Shown piece by piece: positions 32,737 through 42,884 of a stretch of DNA of 64,000 nt. Each line of letters opens with the position of its first letter. The stretch's first letter is position 1. The stretch comes from Podospora pseudocomata (lineage: Eukaryota; Ascomycota; Sordariomycetes; Sordariales; Podosporaceae), in the NCBI RefSeq assembly GCF_035222375.1, contig NW_026946364.1, positions 310,001 through 374,000 of the forward strand, given 5' to 3'. The notes under the pieces were generated by a model, which was not told the DNA's origin, did no database searches, and saw nothing but the letters and a program-made list of their open reading frames with translations. The translations under genes and the position numbers were made by a program.

Positions 32737-35501
32737 CTAGATCAGCTTGATCTCCTTCAAAGACAACTTCTCAAACATGCTCTGCAGCTCGCTGCCCACC
32801 ACGCCATCAAGAGCGTACAGCCTTTCCGTTGCATCAATTGAACCAAGATCAATCTGAGCTCTATCCTCGTCACTTTCCCCAACTTTCAAACTTTCGAGCT
32901 TCTCGGTAAGGACTCGTTCCTCAGAATCTTCCTTTTCCGCAGATGATTCGCATTCTGAAGAGTCCTCTTCTTTATCGTCCTTCAGCTTCTCTGAGCTTTC
33001 GTGGGTTGCCCGAAGGCACTTCAACAGTTGATCCCATTTCTGCTCGGCTTCATTTTTGTCACTGTGCGTCGCCATGTATTTGACCCTCTGGCAGTGAGAC
33101 CCATACACGGTCAAGAGACCGATACGCTTGTATGTAGCCTTCGGTCCGTCACCGACAGGCTCAACCAGGAGGCCACGAATGCACAGCGATTCGTACTCGG
33201 TAGGTTTCCTCATAATCAATGGCACAAAATACCCCGCCACTACATCCGGTCCATTCTCCATGTCCTGGTCCCACTCGATGTCGAATGAAAAGTCAAAGGC
33301 GTCGGAATGGAAATTGCTAACACAAAAGGCTTCCGTGCCATCCTCCTCTTTGATTGACAGCTTATGGGTTTTTCCACCTCCCATAGCAAGCATGTACCAG
33401 GGTTTCTTCTCGTAATCCGGGCGAACCTCGACAGGACGCATGAAGCAGCGCATTGTGATGGAGGCATCCTTGAGAGAAGCGGTGGGCTTTGCCGGAAAGA
33501 CCGGTGTGGTTGTCGCGTCCACAATGTCGACTAGGGAGTATGTGCTTCCGCTATAATCGAGAGCGGACGGAGAGACGGGCCCAGCGATTGATAGCCAGGA
33601 CCAAGTCGGCGCGATGTAGCTTCCCGTCGACCCCACAGGACTTGAATCCCCAGAGGACTGCCACAGTAGTGACTGCGGAATTGTGGAGCGCCATATCCCA
33701 GCAAGGTACGTGTCATCTGGCAGAGCGACCTCAAATTCCTGCGCAAGGCCCGACAAGGCCACGAGTCTGTCCTGGACGTGACTGAAGATCTTGCCAGAAT
33801 ATTCCTTGTATATCGTGTTCCAGGCTTTATACAACTCGGGTGAGGTGTCTGGCGCCACGTTGAGCTTGGTCCTAGTCTGGAACTTGGGGTTCCCGTTAAA
33901 CACCGACTTGAACGGTGTTCCTCCTGGGAAAGTTTCGCTTGCGAAATAGGGGGCTTCCGCGCAACACTCCCACATGAGCTCGTGAGAGGTGAAGTGTAAC
34001 ACTCTGCGAGACAGCTGGCGCTCCTGAAAGACCCACCCTCTTTTCGCCAGGGAGGACTTGGTAATACTGTCAAAAACAGCATGTGTGTCCGGAGTCAACC
34101 AGAATTTCCAGCTTTCTTGCCCATTGAAGGAAATGTTCATGGGCAAAACAGCCAGTGGATCTCTGTTCCTAAAGCAGCCAAAACGACCGTCAGGGGAATC
34201 GTCTGCCGAGATGTTGAGCAGTGCATTCTTGTAGACGTCGTACATCATGATGGACTCTCGTTGCCAGTCCTCTTTGCTGTCCTGGAGAATGCACAGTGAA
34301 TCGATCCAGAGCCATCGGACTTTTCAGAAGCAACGTGTTAGCATACATTCCATTCTTTGTTCCGCAGGTCTGCCTCACCTTTGAACCAGCTTGCCGCCTT
34401 GATAGCATCTGCAAATGTCTTGGGCAATAGCGATATCGAAACACCTTCCCGAAGTCTCTCTGCAATATTTCCTGTTGTCAAGACAGGTAACTGACTGGCC
34501 CCCCATTTCCCCCAGCAATGACTGAGTGTGATGTACTCTCGTTCTTGCTCGAAATCTCGTGGGGTGTCCAAAGGCGTCACCAACTTCACCATTGACGTCT
34601 CAATTGCTGATTTCACATCCAGAAGTCTGGTTGGCAACCAATCTCTAGAAGCCGCGCTGTTGCATTGGTTGTGCTTGCCATCTTCGTTTGTCTGACATCG
34701 TTTCAGCCACTCTAGCGCATTATCCCGGGTTTGCTCGGATTCCGTAGTCGGGTGTCGTTCCATGCCCTTCCCCTCGGTCATGCCAAACAGTGCCTTGTCG
34801 AACTCGGAGAAAGGCCAGATTTGAAGCTTCAAGATGTTCCAGTAGTTTTTTGCAGCTCTTGGGTGTCCCCGGTGGGTCAGTGCAAAGTGCAGTCGTTTAG
34901 GGGCTGGGCCGGACTGCCAACACATCTCGATATTGGATTCGTCAATCGACTCCATCGCCAGCCGTTTGACCCGCAGGTTAGCCATGAGGAAGACGCAGAG
35001 ATGGCAGCGGCCATCTTCCCCGTCTTGAAGGGTCTTTGCGCCATTGTGCAGCAAACATGCCGCGGGAAGTCCCTCCATCGCTTCTTCGCCTTTGGTTTTA
35101 TGAAGATTCGCGTGATAGCCAAAATAGTTCAGGGCGTTGTAGCAGGTGTCACAGAGTTGGGTCATGCTGCGGATGGTTGCGCTCGGTTTAGATCCAAGGT
35201 TTGCATCTTGAGATTTTTCTGCTGGTTCGTCCAGGGAGGATGCTTTGGTCTCATTGTGGTGTGTGAATGGGGGTGGGCCGGGTGATTTGACTACAAAGAT
35301 GTCGACATCGTCGTCGTCGACCCGATCCGGGTTGACAAGCACAAACGATGTAATCTTATCGTTGCGCTTCAGAATCTCGTCCGATTCAAGGAGATTCATT
35401 GTGTAGGGATTGTTGATGAGATATTGTTGAAAGAGAAAAACATGAACACAGAGATTGCTGCCTGAGATGGACCCTGAAGCCCCACCTGGGATTGTCAGCA
35501 T
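32737..35501 (-). CDS. HET-domain protein (heterokaryon incompatibility type)
   Basis: Two exons, 35501-34379 and 34319-32737, with a 59-nt intron (GTGAGG...GAAAAG) that joins the HET core exactly: AIKAASWFK to VRWLWIDSLCILQDSKEDW. The HET domain words are EYITLSHCWGKWG, SISLLPKTFADAI, LWIDSLCILQD and YKNALLNISADDSPDGRFGC. HET domains trigger cell death when incompatible hyphae fuse and are a TIR-related fold. Upstream is a Cys-containing segment (QLCDTCYNAL, GRCHLCVFL) common in this subgroup. The C-terminus is a long unique region ending in acidic, Ser/Glu-rich sequence. ATG at 35501 gives about 901 residues; the Met at 35399 (MNLLESDEIL) is a reasonable alternative, since the first 34 residues look like translated leader. 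Confidence 0.9.
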
Positions 35502-35632
35502 TTAGCTTGAGGGAACCTGGTCTTGGCATTCGGACTCATACCCATGGTTTATTGTAAAAATGCGAATCTGCCGGGAAACCATCCGGTAAAATGAGTTTGA
35601 GTATGAGACACCTATTCCCGCCTGTGTCCCCT

Positions 35633-36448
35633 CTACGCCATCCACCTCCTGAACCACCCCACGGCCTGGTCTTCGCTCCCCTGCCCCCTCTCCTTCTGCT
35701 TCGGATCCCCAATATCACCCCTGACGGCAAATCCGTGCTTGGCACCTTCATACACCACCACCTCGTGTCTTTCTCTATCCTGCAACATTTTCACCACCGT
35801 CTCCATCTTAGCACGCCTTAGGTACTGGTCGTCATCTCCGTTTGCGATGCTGAGCGGTGTGTCATCCTTTACCTTGTCAATATCAGCCGGAACGGAGATC
35901 AGGGACGGGTGGGCAGTGAATGCGCAGTTGACCAGAGGTGGGGACATGTGGGTAAGGCGGATTGTGTACAGCCCTCCCCAGCAGAAGCCAGCCACGCCAA
36001 TTTTGCCTGACGGGCCAAGCTCTTGTCGAAGGGAATGGAAAAAGGCATTGACTCGGGGAGCAGCGACGGCGTATCGGTTGTAGAGGAGGAACCTGACGAG
36101 CTCGGGGACAACACGGACGTAGGTCCAGATTTTGGTGAAGATGTTGGCTGTGGAGAGGGCGTCTGCCAGGATGAGGAACTTCTCGGTGAGTGAGGTTCCT
36201 TTGTGAAAGTCGGGAACAACGACTGTGCAAGGCACACGCCGTGCGTATGCATCGGCAAGAACGCGGGTGTTTCGCAGCTTCCAGCCCAAGGCGTCGGTGA
36301 TTATTACGACGGTGCCGAGGGAACGGGCACCTTCAGGTGGAAGAGAGACATAGGAAGGCACGTTGTGGACAGTCTGCTCCGTGCCGACCGGAGTGATGTC
36401 TCCACGGAGAGTGCCGGTAAAGCAGTCTCTACAGAATGGGGCTTGCAT
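35633..36448 (-). CDS. dienelactone hydrolase family protein
   Basis: About 271 residues from ATG at 36448 (MQAPFCRDCFTGTLRGD). An alpha/beta hydrolase of the dienelactone hydrolase family: nucleophile Cys in GVAGFCWGGLY (the family uses Cys rather than Ser), Asp in SIANGDDDQYL and His in YEGAKHGFAVRG. The order and spacing are those of active members, which open lactone or enol-lactone rings, for example in aromatic compound breakdown, or act as general esterases. No signal peptide, so probably cytosolic. The frame is open upstream without ATG, so I use the first Met, which also matches family starts. It is divergent from the HET gene at 36653 with about 200 bases between starts. Confidence 0.88.
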   Translation of the reverse strand: MQAPFCRDCFTGTLRGDITPVGTEQTVHNVPSYVSLPPEGARSLGTVVIITDALGWKLRNTRVLADAYARRVPCTVVVPDFHKGTSLTEKFLILADALSTANIFTKIWTYVRVVPELVRFLLYNRYAVAAPRVNAFFHSLRQELGPSGKIGVAGFCWGGLYTIRLTHMSPPLVNCAFTAHPSLISVPADIDKVKDDTPLSIANGDDDQYLRRAKMETVVKMLQDRERHEVVVYEGAKHGFAVRGDIGDPKQKERGQGSEDQAVGWFRRWMA

Positions 36449-36652
36449 CTCGTCATATGATAATTTGGATGAGACACGGTGGAAATAAAAGATTTGGCAT
36501 GATTGAGGTGGTCGAGGACATAGATATTTCGAGGTCAAAGGCGGGGTAGCTAGACATGACCCACCTCATTGCGACTCAGCTCTCACTCATGCTGCCGCTC
36601 TTGGTTGAATGCTCGCCGTGTTCACCGAAAACCAACAAAGGCTATCGCGGAG
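36449..36652. promoter_or_regulatory. shared divergent promoter, DLH and HET
   Basis: About 200 bases lie between the divergent starts of the dienelactone hydrolase (minus) and the HET protein (plus), so both promoters must share this space. No specific factor site is recognised. Confidence 0.4.
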
Positions 36653-38749
36653 ATGGCCATGTTCAAAGGCGGTCCGGGGGCATGGGACCCGGTGCATCCG
36701 GGTATCTCCAAGATTTACCAGTACCGCCCGTTAACACCGAAATGTCAAGAACACGATTACACCATCAGGCTCCTTCATCTCCTTCCGGCCCGAGACAGCG
36801 ATGCTTCTCTCCGTTGCTGGCTGATTGAGAAGGGCTACAGGGACTACTGGGGGATACCCGTCTACCACGACTATCATGCCGTGTCGTACACCTGGGGCGA
36901 CCCTGTTTTTCCAGAGGCTCTCGAGGTCCTTCCTAACAGCTTTTCATCTCCCACCGAGTCACTTGGTGTCATCCGCATTACGCAAAATCTTCACTCGGCC
37001 TTGAAGCACCTAAGACGGCGCGATGTTCCCGTGGTTCTCTGGGTGGATGCTGTATGCATCAACCAGAGCGATGTCACGGAGCGCAACAGCCAAGTGTCCA
37101 ACATGCCCAACATATACAAGAAGGCTTCGTCGACAATAGTTTGGCTCGGGGACGAATCCGCTGTTGATGATGCTCGGTTATGCATGAGCTTTTTCGAGAA
37201 CCTGGGGAGACTTTCGTCAACTTCTCAAGACCAGCAGCATTCTACCTCCTGGCGAAAACGATTCGAGATCAACCAGCTTGTGGGAGACTTCCTGGATGAA
37301 AACAAGGCTGAAATTGCATTTTTCCTCGAGAGGCCTTGGTTTCGCCGTCGTTGGATTGTACAAGAAGTCGTTCTGGCCAAAAGTGTGGCCATACACTGCG
37401 GACGGTGGAAGATCGACTGGGACACCTTTCACCTCGCCATGTTTGAGCTCTTTGAGAGCGACCAAGGGATATTCACACAAGATCATCGCACAACCATGCG
37501 GACAATGACAGGCGTCCGCAATGGCGGTCGTACCATAACAGCAGTGCGCAACATTGGCGTGGCAGCAAAGAAACAGCTGCCGCTGGACACTCTTGTCGAG
37601 TTTGCATCGTTTCTCTGTGCCGACCCTCGGGACAGACTTTACGCCCTATATGGTGTCATCAAGCGTTGGTCCCCACGCCAGGTCACGATGCAATTGAGTC
37701 AAATCAGCAACATTGATTATTCCTTGCCGACCGAGACCGTCTTCACGAACTTCGCAGCTGAATTAATGCAGATCAATACGCATGATCTTCAACTTGTGGC
37801 GTCCAGGTACTGGATTGTCACCCATGTTTTGCAGCTTGCGACAGCGTTCGGTCAACGGGATATGCCGGGTGATCATTTCGGTATCAAGATCCCGTCATGG
37901 GTGGTGGACTGGACGGGAGATCTGTGCTTCGAGCCACTGCAACACTCACGAGCAAACGGCGTTGCATTTGAAGCGCTCAGGGGCAATGATGTGGTTCAGT
38001 TCCTCCCGAACAAAGAACATCCATCTCACCTTGTGATGGTCGGCATACCGTTTGACATGGTCACAGCAACCATATCACTTGATATCGCCCCAATGTTACT
38101 GACCAATTCGGTCCACAAAGCCAGAGTATCTTTGAATAAGTTTCTCTCCGAAGTGGCTCGTCACGTCCATGACGATTCTTACAAGCCGACTTCGGAACAT
38201 CTTGTTACGGCCTTGGCAATTTCACTCGTTGCAAATTGGGACCATACTCCCAGCAACTCGTACTTTGCACAAGACCCTCGCTTCATCCAAGACTTTCTGG
38301 CACAACTACGGAATCAACAGTATCATTTGCCTGAAATGTTACATAAATGGCCAGCGTACGTCGAGCTGATGGCTATTACAATGCGAGGACGGTCTCTTTT
38401 CCTGACTGCCAAAGGATACATGGGCATTGCAGCAACAGCAGTCAAGACCAGTGACGTTGTCTCTTTACTGGACGGCCAAAGTGTGCCCTTCATTTTAAGA
38501 CCGGAGCGAGCCGCAAAATACTCGGTTTACCATGGCGAACGGGGCGCCGTGGAAGCGCCGGATTGTTTCGACTATCAGGCCATGAGGTATAGCTATGACA
38601 TGGCGATGCTCGCGAGCGACCCAGGCGCATACAACAGCTTTTCTTTAATCAGTGATGCTTACGTGCATGGCCTCATGAAAGGGGAAAGTAATGGGATAAT
38701 GAAGAAACATGGCGATGATCTTGCGCTGAAAATAATATCAATTTCTTGA
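36653..38749 (+). CDS. HET-domain protein (second copy type)
   Basis: A single exon of about 698 residues from ATG at 36653. The HET domain occupies about residues 60-230: YHAVSYTWGD, LHSALKHLRRRDVPVVLWVD, AVCINQSDVTERNSQV, IYKKASSTIVWLGDES and FLERPWFRRRWIVQEVVLA. The long C-terminal part includes CADPRDRLYALYG and ends with DAYVHGLMKGE, both usual in this large subgroup. It is a different subfamily from the HET gene at 32737 (SYTWGD/VDAVCINQ versus SHCWG/IDSLCILQ), so this is not a tandem duplicate. Predicted cytosolic. Such proteins act in vegetative incompatibility or more general non-self response, by family knowledge; a specific partner is not known. Confidence 0.93.
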   Translation: MAMFKGGPGAWDPVHPGISKIYQYRPLTPKCQEHDYTIRLLHLLPARDSDASLRCWLIEKGYRDYWGIPVYHDYHAVSYTWGDPVFPEALEVLPNSFSSPTESLGVIRITQNLHSALKHLRRRDVPVVLWVDAVCINQSDVTERNSQVSNMPNIYKKASSTIVWLGDESAVDDARLCMSFFENLGRLSSTSQDQQHSTSWRKRFEINQLVGDFLDENKAEIAFFLERPWFRRRWIVQEVVLAKSVAIHCGRWKIDWDTFHLAMFELFESDQGIFTQDHRTTMRTMTGVRNGGRTITAVRNIGVAAKKQLPLDTLVEFASFLCADPRDRLYALYGVIKRWSPRQVTMQLSQISNIDYSLPTETVFTNFAAELMQINTHDLQLVASRYWIVTHVLQLATAFGQRDMPGDHFGIKIPSWVVDWTGDLCFEPLQHSRANGVAFEALRGNDVVQFLPNKEHPSHLVMVGIPFDMVTATISLDIAPMLLTNSVHKARVSLNKFLSEVARHVHDDSYKPTSEHLVTALAISLVANWDHTPSNSYFAQDPRFIQDFLAQLRNQQYHLPEMLHKWPAYVELMAITMRGRSLFLTAKGYMGIAATAVKTSDVVSLLDGQSVPFILRPERAAKYSVYHGERGAVEAPDCFDYQAMRYSYDMAMLASDPGAYNSFSLISDAYVHGLMKGESNGIMKKHGDDLALKIISIS

Positions 38750-38835
38750 TAGAGACCATATTGCATCATCATGTACCAATAACCTCACGACAACCACCCC
38801 TCCTGTCGAGAATCTAGAATTTGTCAGTCAGGTCT

Positions 38836-39490
38836 CTAGTTCCAAGTCCTCTGGGCCCACAGTGAACCAACCTTCTTTTGGTTTTCCCAATCGACATCTT
38901 GCTTTATCATATCCGGTAAATAAACCATTCCTCTTGGTGGCCCCGCGAAGCCATCTTTCTCCTCTAACTTGTGCAGCGTGATTGGCGTTTCCAGTTCATA
39001 CACCGTCAAAATTTCATCTGCGTATTGCCCCCATTTCCATGCTGGGATATCCAGAACCAGTCTTTCATTCTCTAAGTTGTCCTTTCTCACAGTCACGCTG
39101 TCACCTGTGGCTCGCAAAAGTTGGTCCTGAGCATGGTCACCATCCTCCACTTTCCTCCTGTCGGATTTGCTCGTCCACCTCCGCCTGCTCCTCGACATGA
39201 GTTACCTCTGGTGTTTCGTCTCCATTTTCCAGGTTTTTCCTCTTCAACAGCCCTCTCCTTGTCACTGACGGAGCGATCTCCCCGACATGAGTAATTGCTG
39301 AAATTGGAGTAACTCGATAGAACCAAGCCCTCTTGACAGTGTCCGCCATTCTGTATTTGCGAAACTCGTAGCGTTTTGTTTCTTCCAAGATCTGGGTCAT
39401 GTAGGGCTCGCGCATGGGGAGGATTACGTCTTGCTTGGGTGCTTCTGTTGTTGCATTTTGCTTTGAGGGTTTTTTTCGCTTTAGTGGCAT
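38836..39490 (-). CDS. ASCH-domain (PUA-like) protein
   Basis: Two exons, 39490-39151 and 39104-38836, with a 46-nt intron, give about 202 residues. The N-terminal part, MREPYMTQILEETKRYEFRK followed by AWFYRVTPISAITHVGEIA, fits the ASCH/PUA-like fold (the I-x-EPY-x-x-x-I-x-x-G-x-K-x-x-E-x-R pattern). The second exon supplies the end of the domain: KWGQYADEILTVYELETPIT and GPPRGMVYLPD. ASCH domains are thought to bind RNA or modified nucleotides. The intron donor (GTGGAG) and branch are weak, but both exons are needed to complete the fold. A Lys/Arg-rich start (KRKKPSK) could direct it to the nucleus. It sits between HET2 and the NACHT gene. Confidence 0.75.
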
Positions 39491-40003
39491 GTTGGTGTTT
39501 GTTTACCTTCTGGAAGTTGCCGTTGACGATGAAAGAAAACTCAACAAGAATATCAAATTTATCTTTCCATGAGTCGTGCTGAAACAAAACAGCTGGAATT
39601 TTCTTCGAGATAGTGGTTTAAGTTTATGGGGTCGGGTTAGGATTGGGTGCTACTGGAGCAACAAGGGGCCTCAGGGGTAATCGTTTGGTTATAGGTACTG
39701 CAACATGCCAACATCTCATCAAATCTGAAGAAAACCCGACATTGGCGTGCCTGCGAAAAGGGAACTGGCTGTGACAATGGCCTCTTCAGAATCGAAATGG
39801 TAATGTAGTGTGCCGAATCAGCTGCCTACTCCCTGCCCAGTCGACTGCTGTGGGCCTTGGGCCTTTGTCAGGCAGGAATGATTGGGCCTTCTTGCGCAGG
39901 CAGTCACGGCAGTCACATCCATTGAGCCTCCCGAAATTCCATTGAGCCTCCCCCGCGTCGGTTGTCGGATGTGTCCGTGTCATTCACCTGGCAAAAATAC
40001 CAA
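39491..40003. other. divergent promoter region, ASCH and NACHT genes
   Basis: About 510 bases between the start of the minus-strand ASCH gene and the plus-strand NACHT gene. A short direct repeat, attgagcctccc, occurs twice at about 39922-39951. Otherwise nothing recognised. Confidence 0.5.
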
Positions 40004-42536
40004 ATGGCAGACCCTTTATCCATTGGGGCGAGTGTCTTGGCTTTCATTGGCCTGGCAGATCGCATCATCCGCCTCAGCAAGTTTTGCATCGACGGGCTCA
40101 AAGATGCGCCCAGCGACATTCGCATGATCCATGGCGAGGTATCATCCCTCAGGGCAATCATCGACATTCTGGCCGAATCAAAAGCTCCATCATTTTTGGA
40201 AAACAACGCCGCTCTCCTCAACTGCCATCGTTGTCTCTCCGACCTGGAAACTCTGCTTCCCACCGATGCGGGTGTTGGCCTTCCCCGCCGCCGCCTTACC
40301 ATTGCAGAGCTCGCTTGGCCCTTGAAGCAATCAAAGGCTAGGAAGACTCTGGTTGAGCTCTCGCAGCACAAGGCTACCCTCCTCCTGATTGTATCAGGTG
40401 ATGTACTGTAAGTTAAGTCAGCTTACCCCCCAAGCACCCAGTTTCTGATGCGCAAATGCCATCTTCCAGGCATGAGTTGCGCGCCATCAAGACAACGCTG
40501 CACGAGATTCAAAATAATGTCACTGGTTGGTCCTCCTCGTTATTCCAGATTTCCTCGGGTCCCCTCTGATCAGTCCCTTCTCCAGAATCCGAGCGTCGTA
40601 GCATTCAGACTTGGCTGGAGCAGACGAATCCGTCACGGCTTCACAATGCTGCCATCAGTAAACACGAACCAGAGACATGCGCATGGCTGACACGCTCTGA
40701 TGAATGGAAATTGTGGACGTCCTCGACATCTCCTTATCGAATGCTCTGGATTTACGGAATACCTGGTGCTGGCAAGACGGTATTGGCCTCCTTTGCCATC
40801 GAAAAGATCAGGCTCCTTTGCGAAGGCGCCACCAAATACGTTTACGCTTATTACTATTGTCATTACTACAACGCCCAAGACGAGGCTATACCACTACTGA
40901 GATGGGTAGTCGCCCAGGTTTCTCGACAACTCGGCTGGGCTCCTGTCGAGCTCAAACGCCTCCATGACAGAGGCTGTGAGCCAACCGTCCCAGAGCTACA
41001 ACACATTCTTGAACTTGCCCTGGCACGACTGGAACGGTTATTCATTATTGTCGATGCAGTTGATGAAAGCATGCCGAGGGACGAGATAATACGTCTACTT
41101 GCGACAATATCTCTCGACGCCCGATTCTACAAGGTCCGCATCCTTGCAACGAGTCGCCACTACGGTGACATCGAGCGCTTCTTTTCTGCCATATCATCAT
41201 CCATCTCCATGAAAAACCCGTATGTCGATTCCGATATTCAACGTCACATTCGTGCAAGGTTTCAGTCTAGCATGCGCCTTCGGCGATGGCAGAACTCTTT
41301 CCAAGCAATCGAGGAGGCATTGGTGTCGGGAGCAAACGGCATGTATGTTATCTCCCATTGGTCTACTCTGGTTGAGCTTTCTGACTCGCTATTAACAGGT
41401 TTCGCTGGGTGGACTGTCAACTGCACAGCATTGAGCGTCTTGGGGACAAGACAAAACTCGCATCCGTCTTGCAAGATCTTCCTCGTGACCTGACCGAGTC
41501 GTACATCAGAATATTCGAGGCCATCCCCGAGGTCGACCAGCCATTTATAAAACGGATCCTTCTGTGGGTATATGGGGACTCCAGAACACAATGGGATGGT
41601 CGAGGTATCAATGGAAAGCTGTTACTAGAGGCAGTTTCCTTCGACCTGTACGGCATCAAGGACAATGCCTTCGATTGGGCATACCTGCAAGATCTTTGTG
41701 GCTGCCTCATAGCAGTGAGGAACGAACTTTTGAACCCAGGGGTTACTGATGGTGACAGTTTCGATGACGGGGCCAGTTGCTGGGTCACCCTTGCACATTA
41801 CACTGTCTGGGAGTTCCTCAGTTCCTACCACATCCTGTCGACGCCTGTTTCAGCATTTGCAACATCTACCGAAGTTGCTGAGCGGCAGTATGCGGTCGGC
41901 ATCCTTCGCAACGCCCTGGCAGCGCGTCCCGAAGACCCAGGAACACATTGGCGGCGCGACCGCGAGGCGTATTGCCTAGTTGTGGGATGCATGTTCTTGG
42001 GCTCACCATGGCTCCAAACCTCCGAGGACCTAGACCTGTTCTATCAGTTCATGGACCCTCAGAACCCTCATTACCGCCGATTTGGCCCGATACAGGCACG
42101 TGCGCTGCGCGGCGAGGAAGATTTCTCTTCTCACTGCTTTTTTATTCTGGCAATTCCTAGCCAGTTTCGAGTTCCTAAACAAGCCTTCAAAAGGGAGAAT
42201 AACGCAGAAGTGGTTCTGAATGCCCACCTACTTAAGAATTGGCTTTATGTGGGCGCTGGGCGCTCCCTAGCGCTGCCAGCTATTGGTCGCTTGTCGCAAG
42301 ATGAAGTTTGGGAGTTAGGAAAACACCAGGTTGCCGGTCACTTCATTAGACTGAATAAGTCAGGAGAGGTACAAGAAATCGGTTTCGATGAGAGGGTCTG
42401 GGATATTACGTCCCCGCCAACTCGAAGATTACGTGCCGCGTCGCTCGATCCCAGAGCCGGATCGCCAGCCCTTGTTTCGTCAAATGAGAGCAACAAAAAG
42501 AGGAAGCTAGACAGTGGGTCAATGACTCGAGGATAA
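40004..42536 (+). CDS. HeLo-like N-terminus plus NACHT NTPase (NLR-type)
   Basis: Four exons, 40004-40407, 40470-40525, 40586-41342 and 41399-42536, join in one frame to about 784 residues. Start MADPLSIGASVLAFIGLAD is the typical opening of fungal HeLo-like N-terminal domains of STAND proteins, which are helical and membrane-attacking in the best studied cases. The NACHT NTPase follows: WIYGIPGAGKTVLAS (Walker A), ERLFIIVDAVDE (Walker B) and YKVRILATSRHYGDIERFFS (sensor). A helical region follows with LPRDLTESYIRIFEAIPEVD and LAHYTVWEFLSSYH, as in STAND winged-helix parts. There are no ankyrin, WD40 or TPR repeats; the C-terminus ends with NKKRKLD, a possible nuclear signal. By analogy it is an oligomerising non-self receptor that triggers cell death. 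The lack of a repeat sensor is the odd point. Confidence 0.9.
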
Positions 42537-42884
42537 CCACCCATTATCCCAGCTCAAAATCGTCCAACATCCCGCACTTTATGAGTTGTTACACAAACCC
42601 CATACAAGTGACAAGAGACCCCGCATGGTGACCATGAGTCTGACACGGCTGATATTTGTATGGCCGAATTGGAGAATTGAAGCGGATCTCATGGCATATC
42701 TATGCAAGGAAATGGGACCAACCATTCGAATCATCAAGTTGTCTGACTGACTGAGCCGCCGGTAAATCGGCTTCCCCGCAGCACCCAGGAGTTTTTGATA
42801 AAGTCTTAACGCTTCACCATCCTGAAAGTCACTGGTTCATTCAAAATCCAGCTTCTTGTCAGTGGAGTATTTGACACTGAAGCA
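42537..42884. other. intergenic
   Basis: 3' flank of the NACHT gene and promoter of the oxidase gene. Nothing recognised. Confidence 0.45.
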
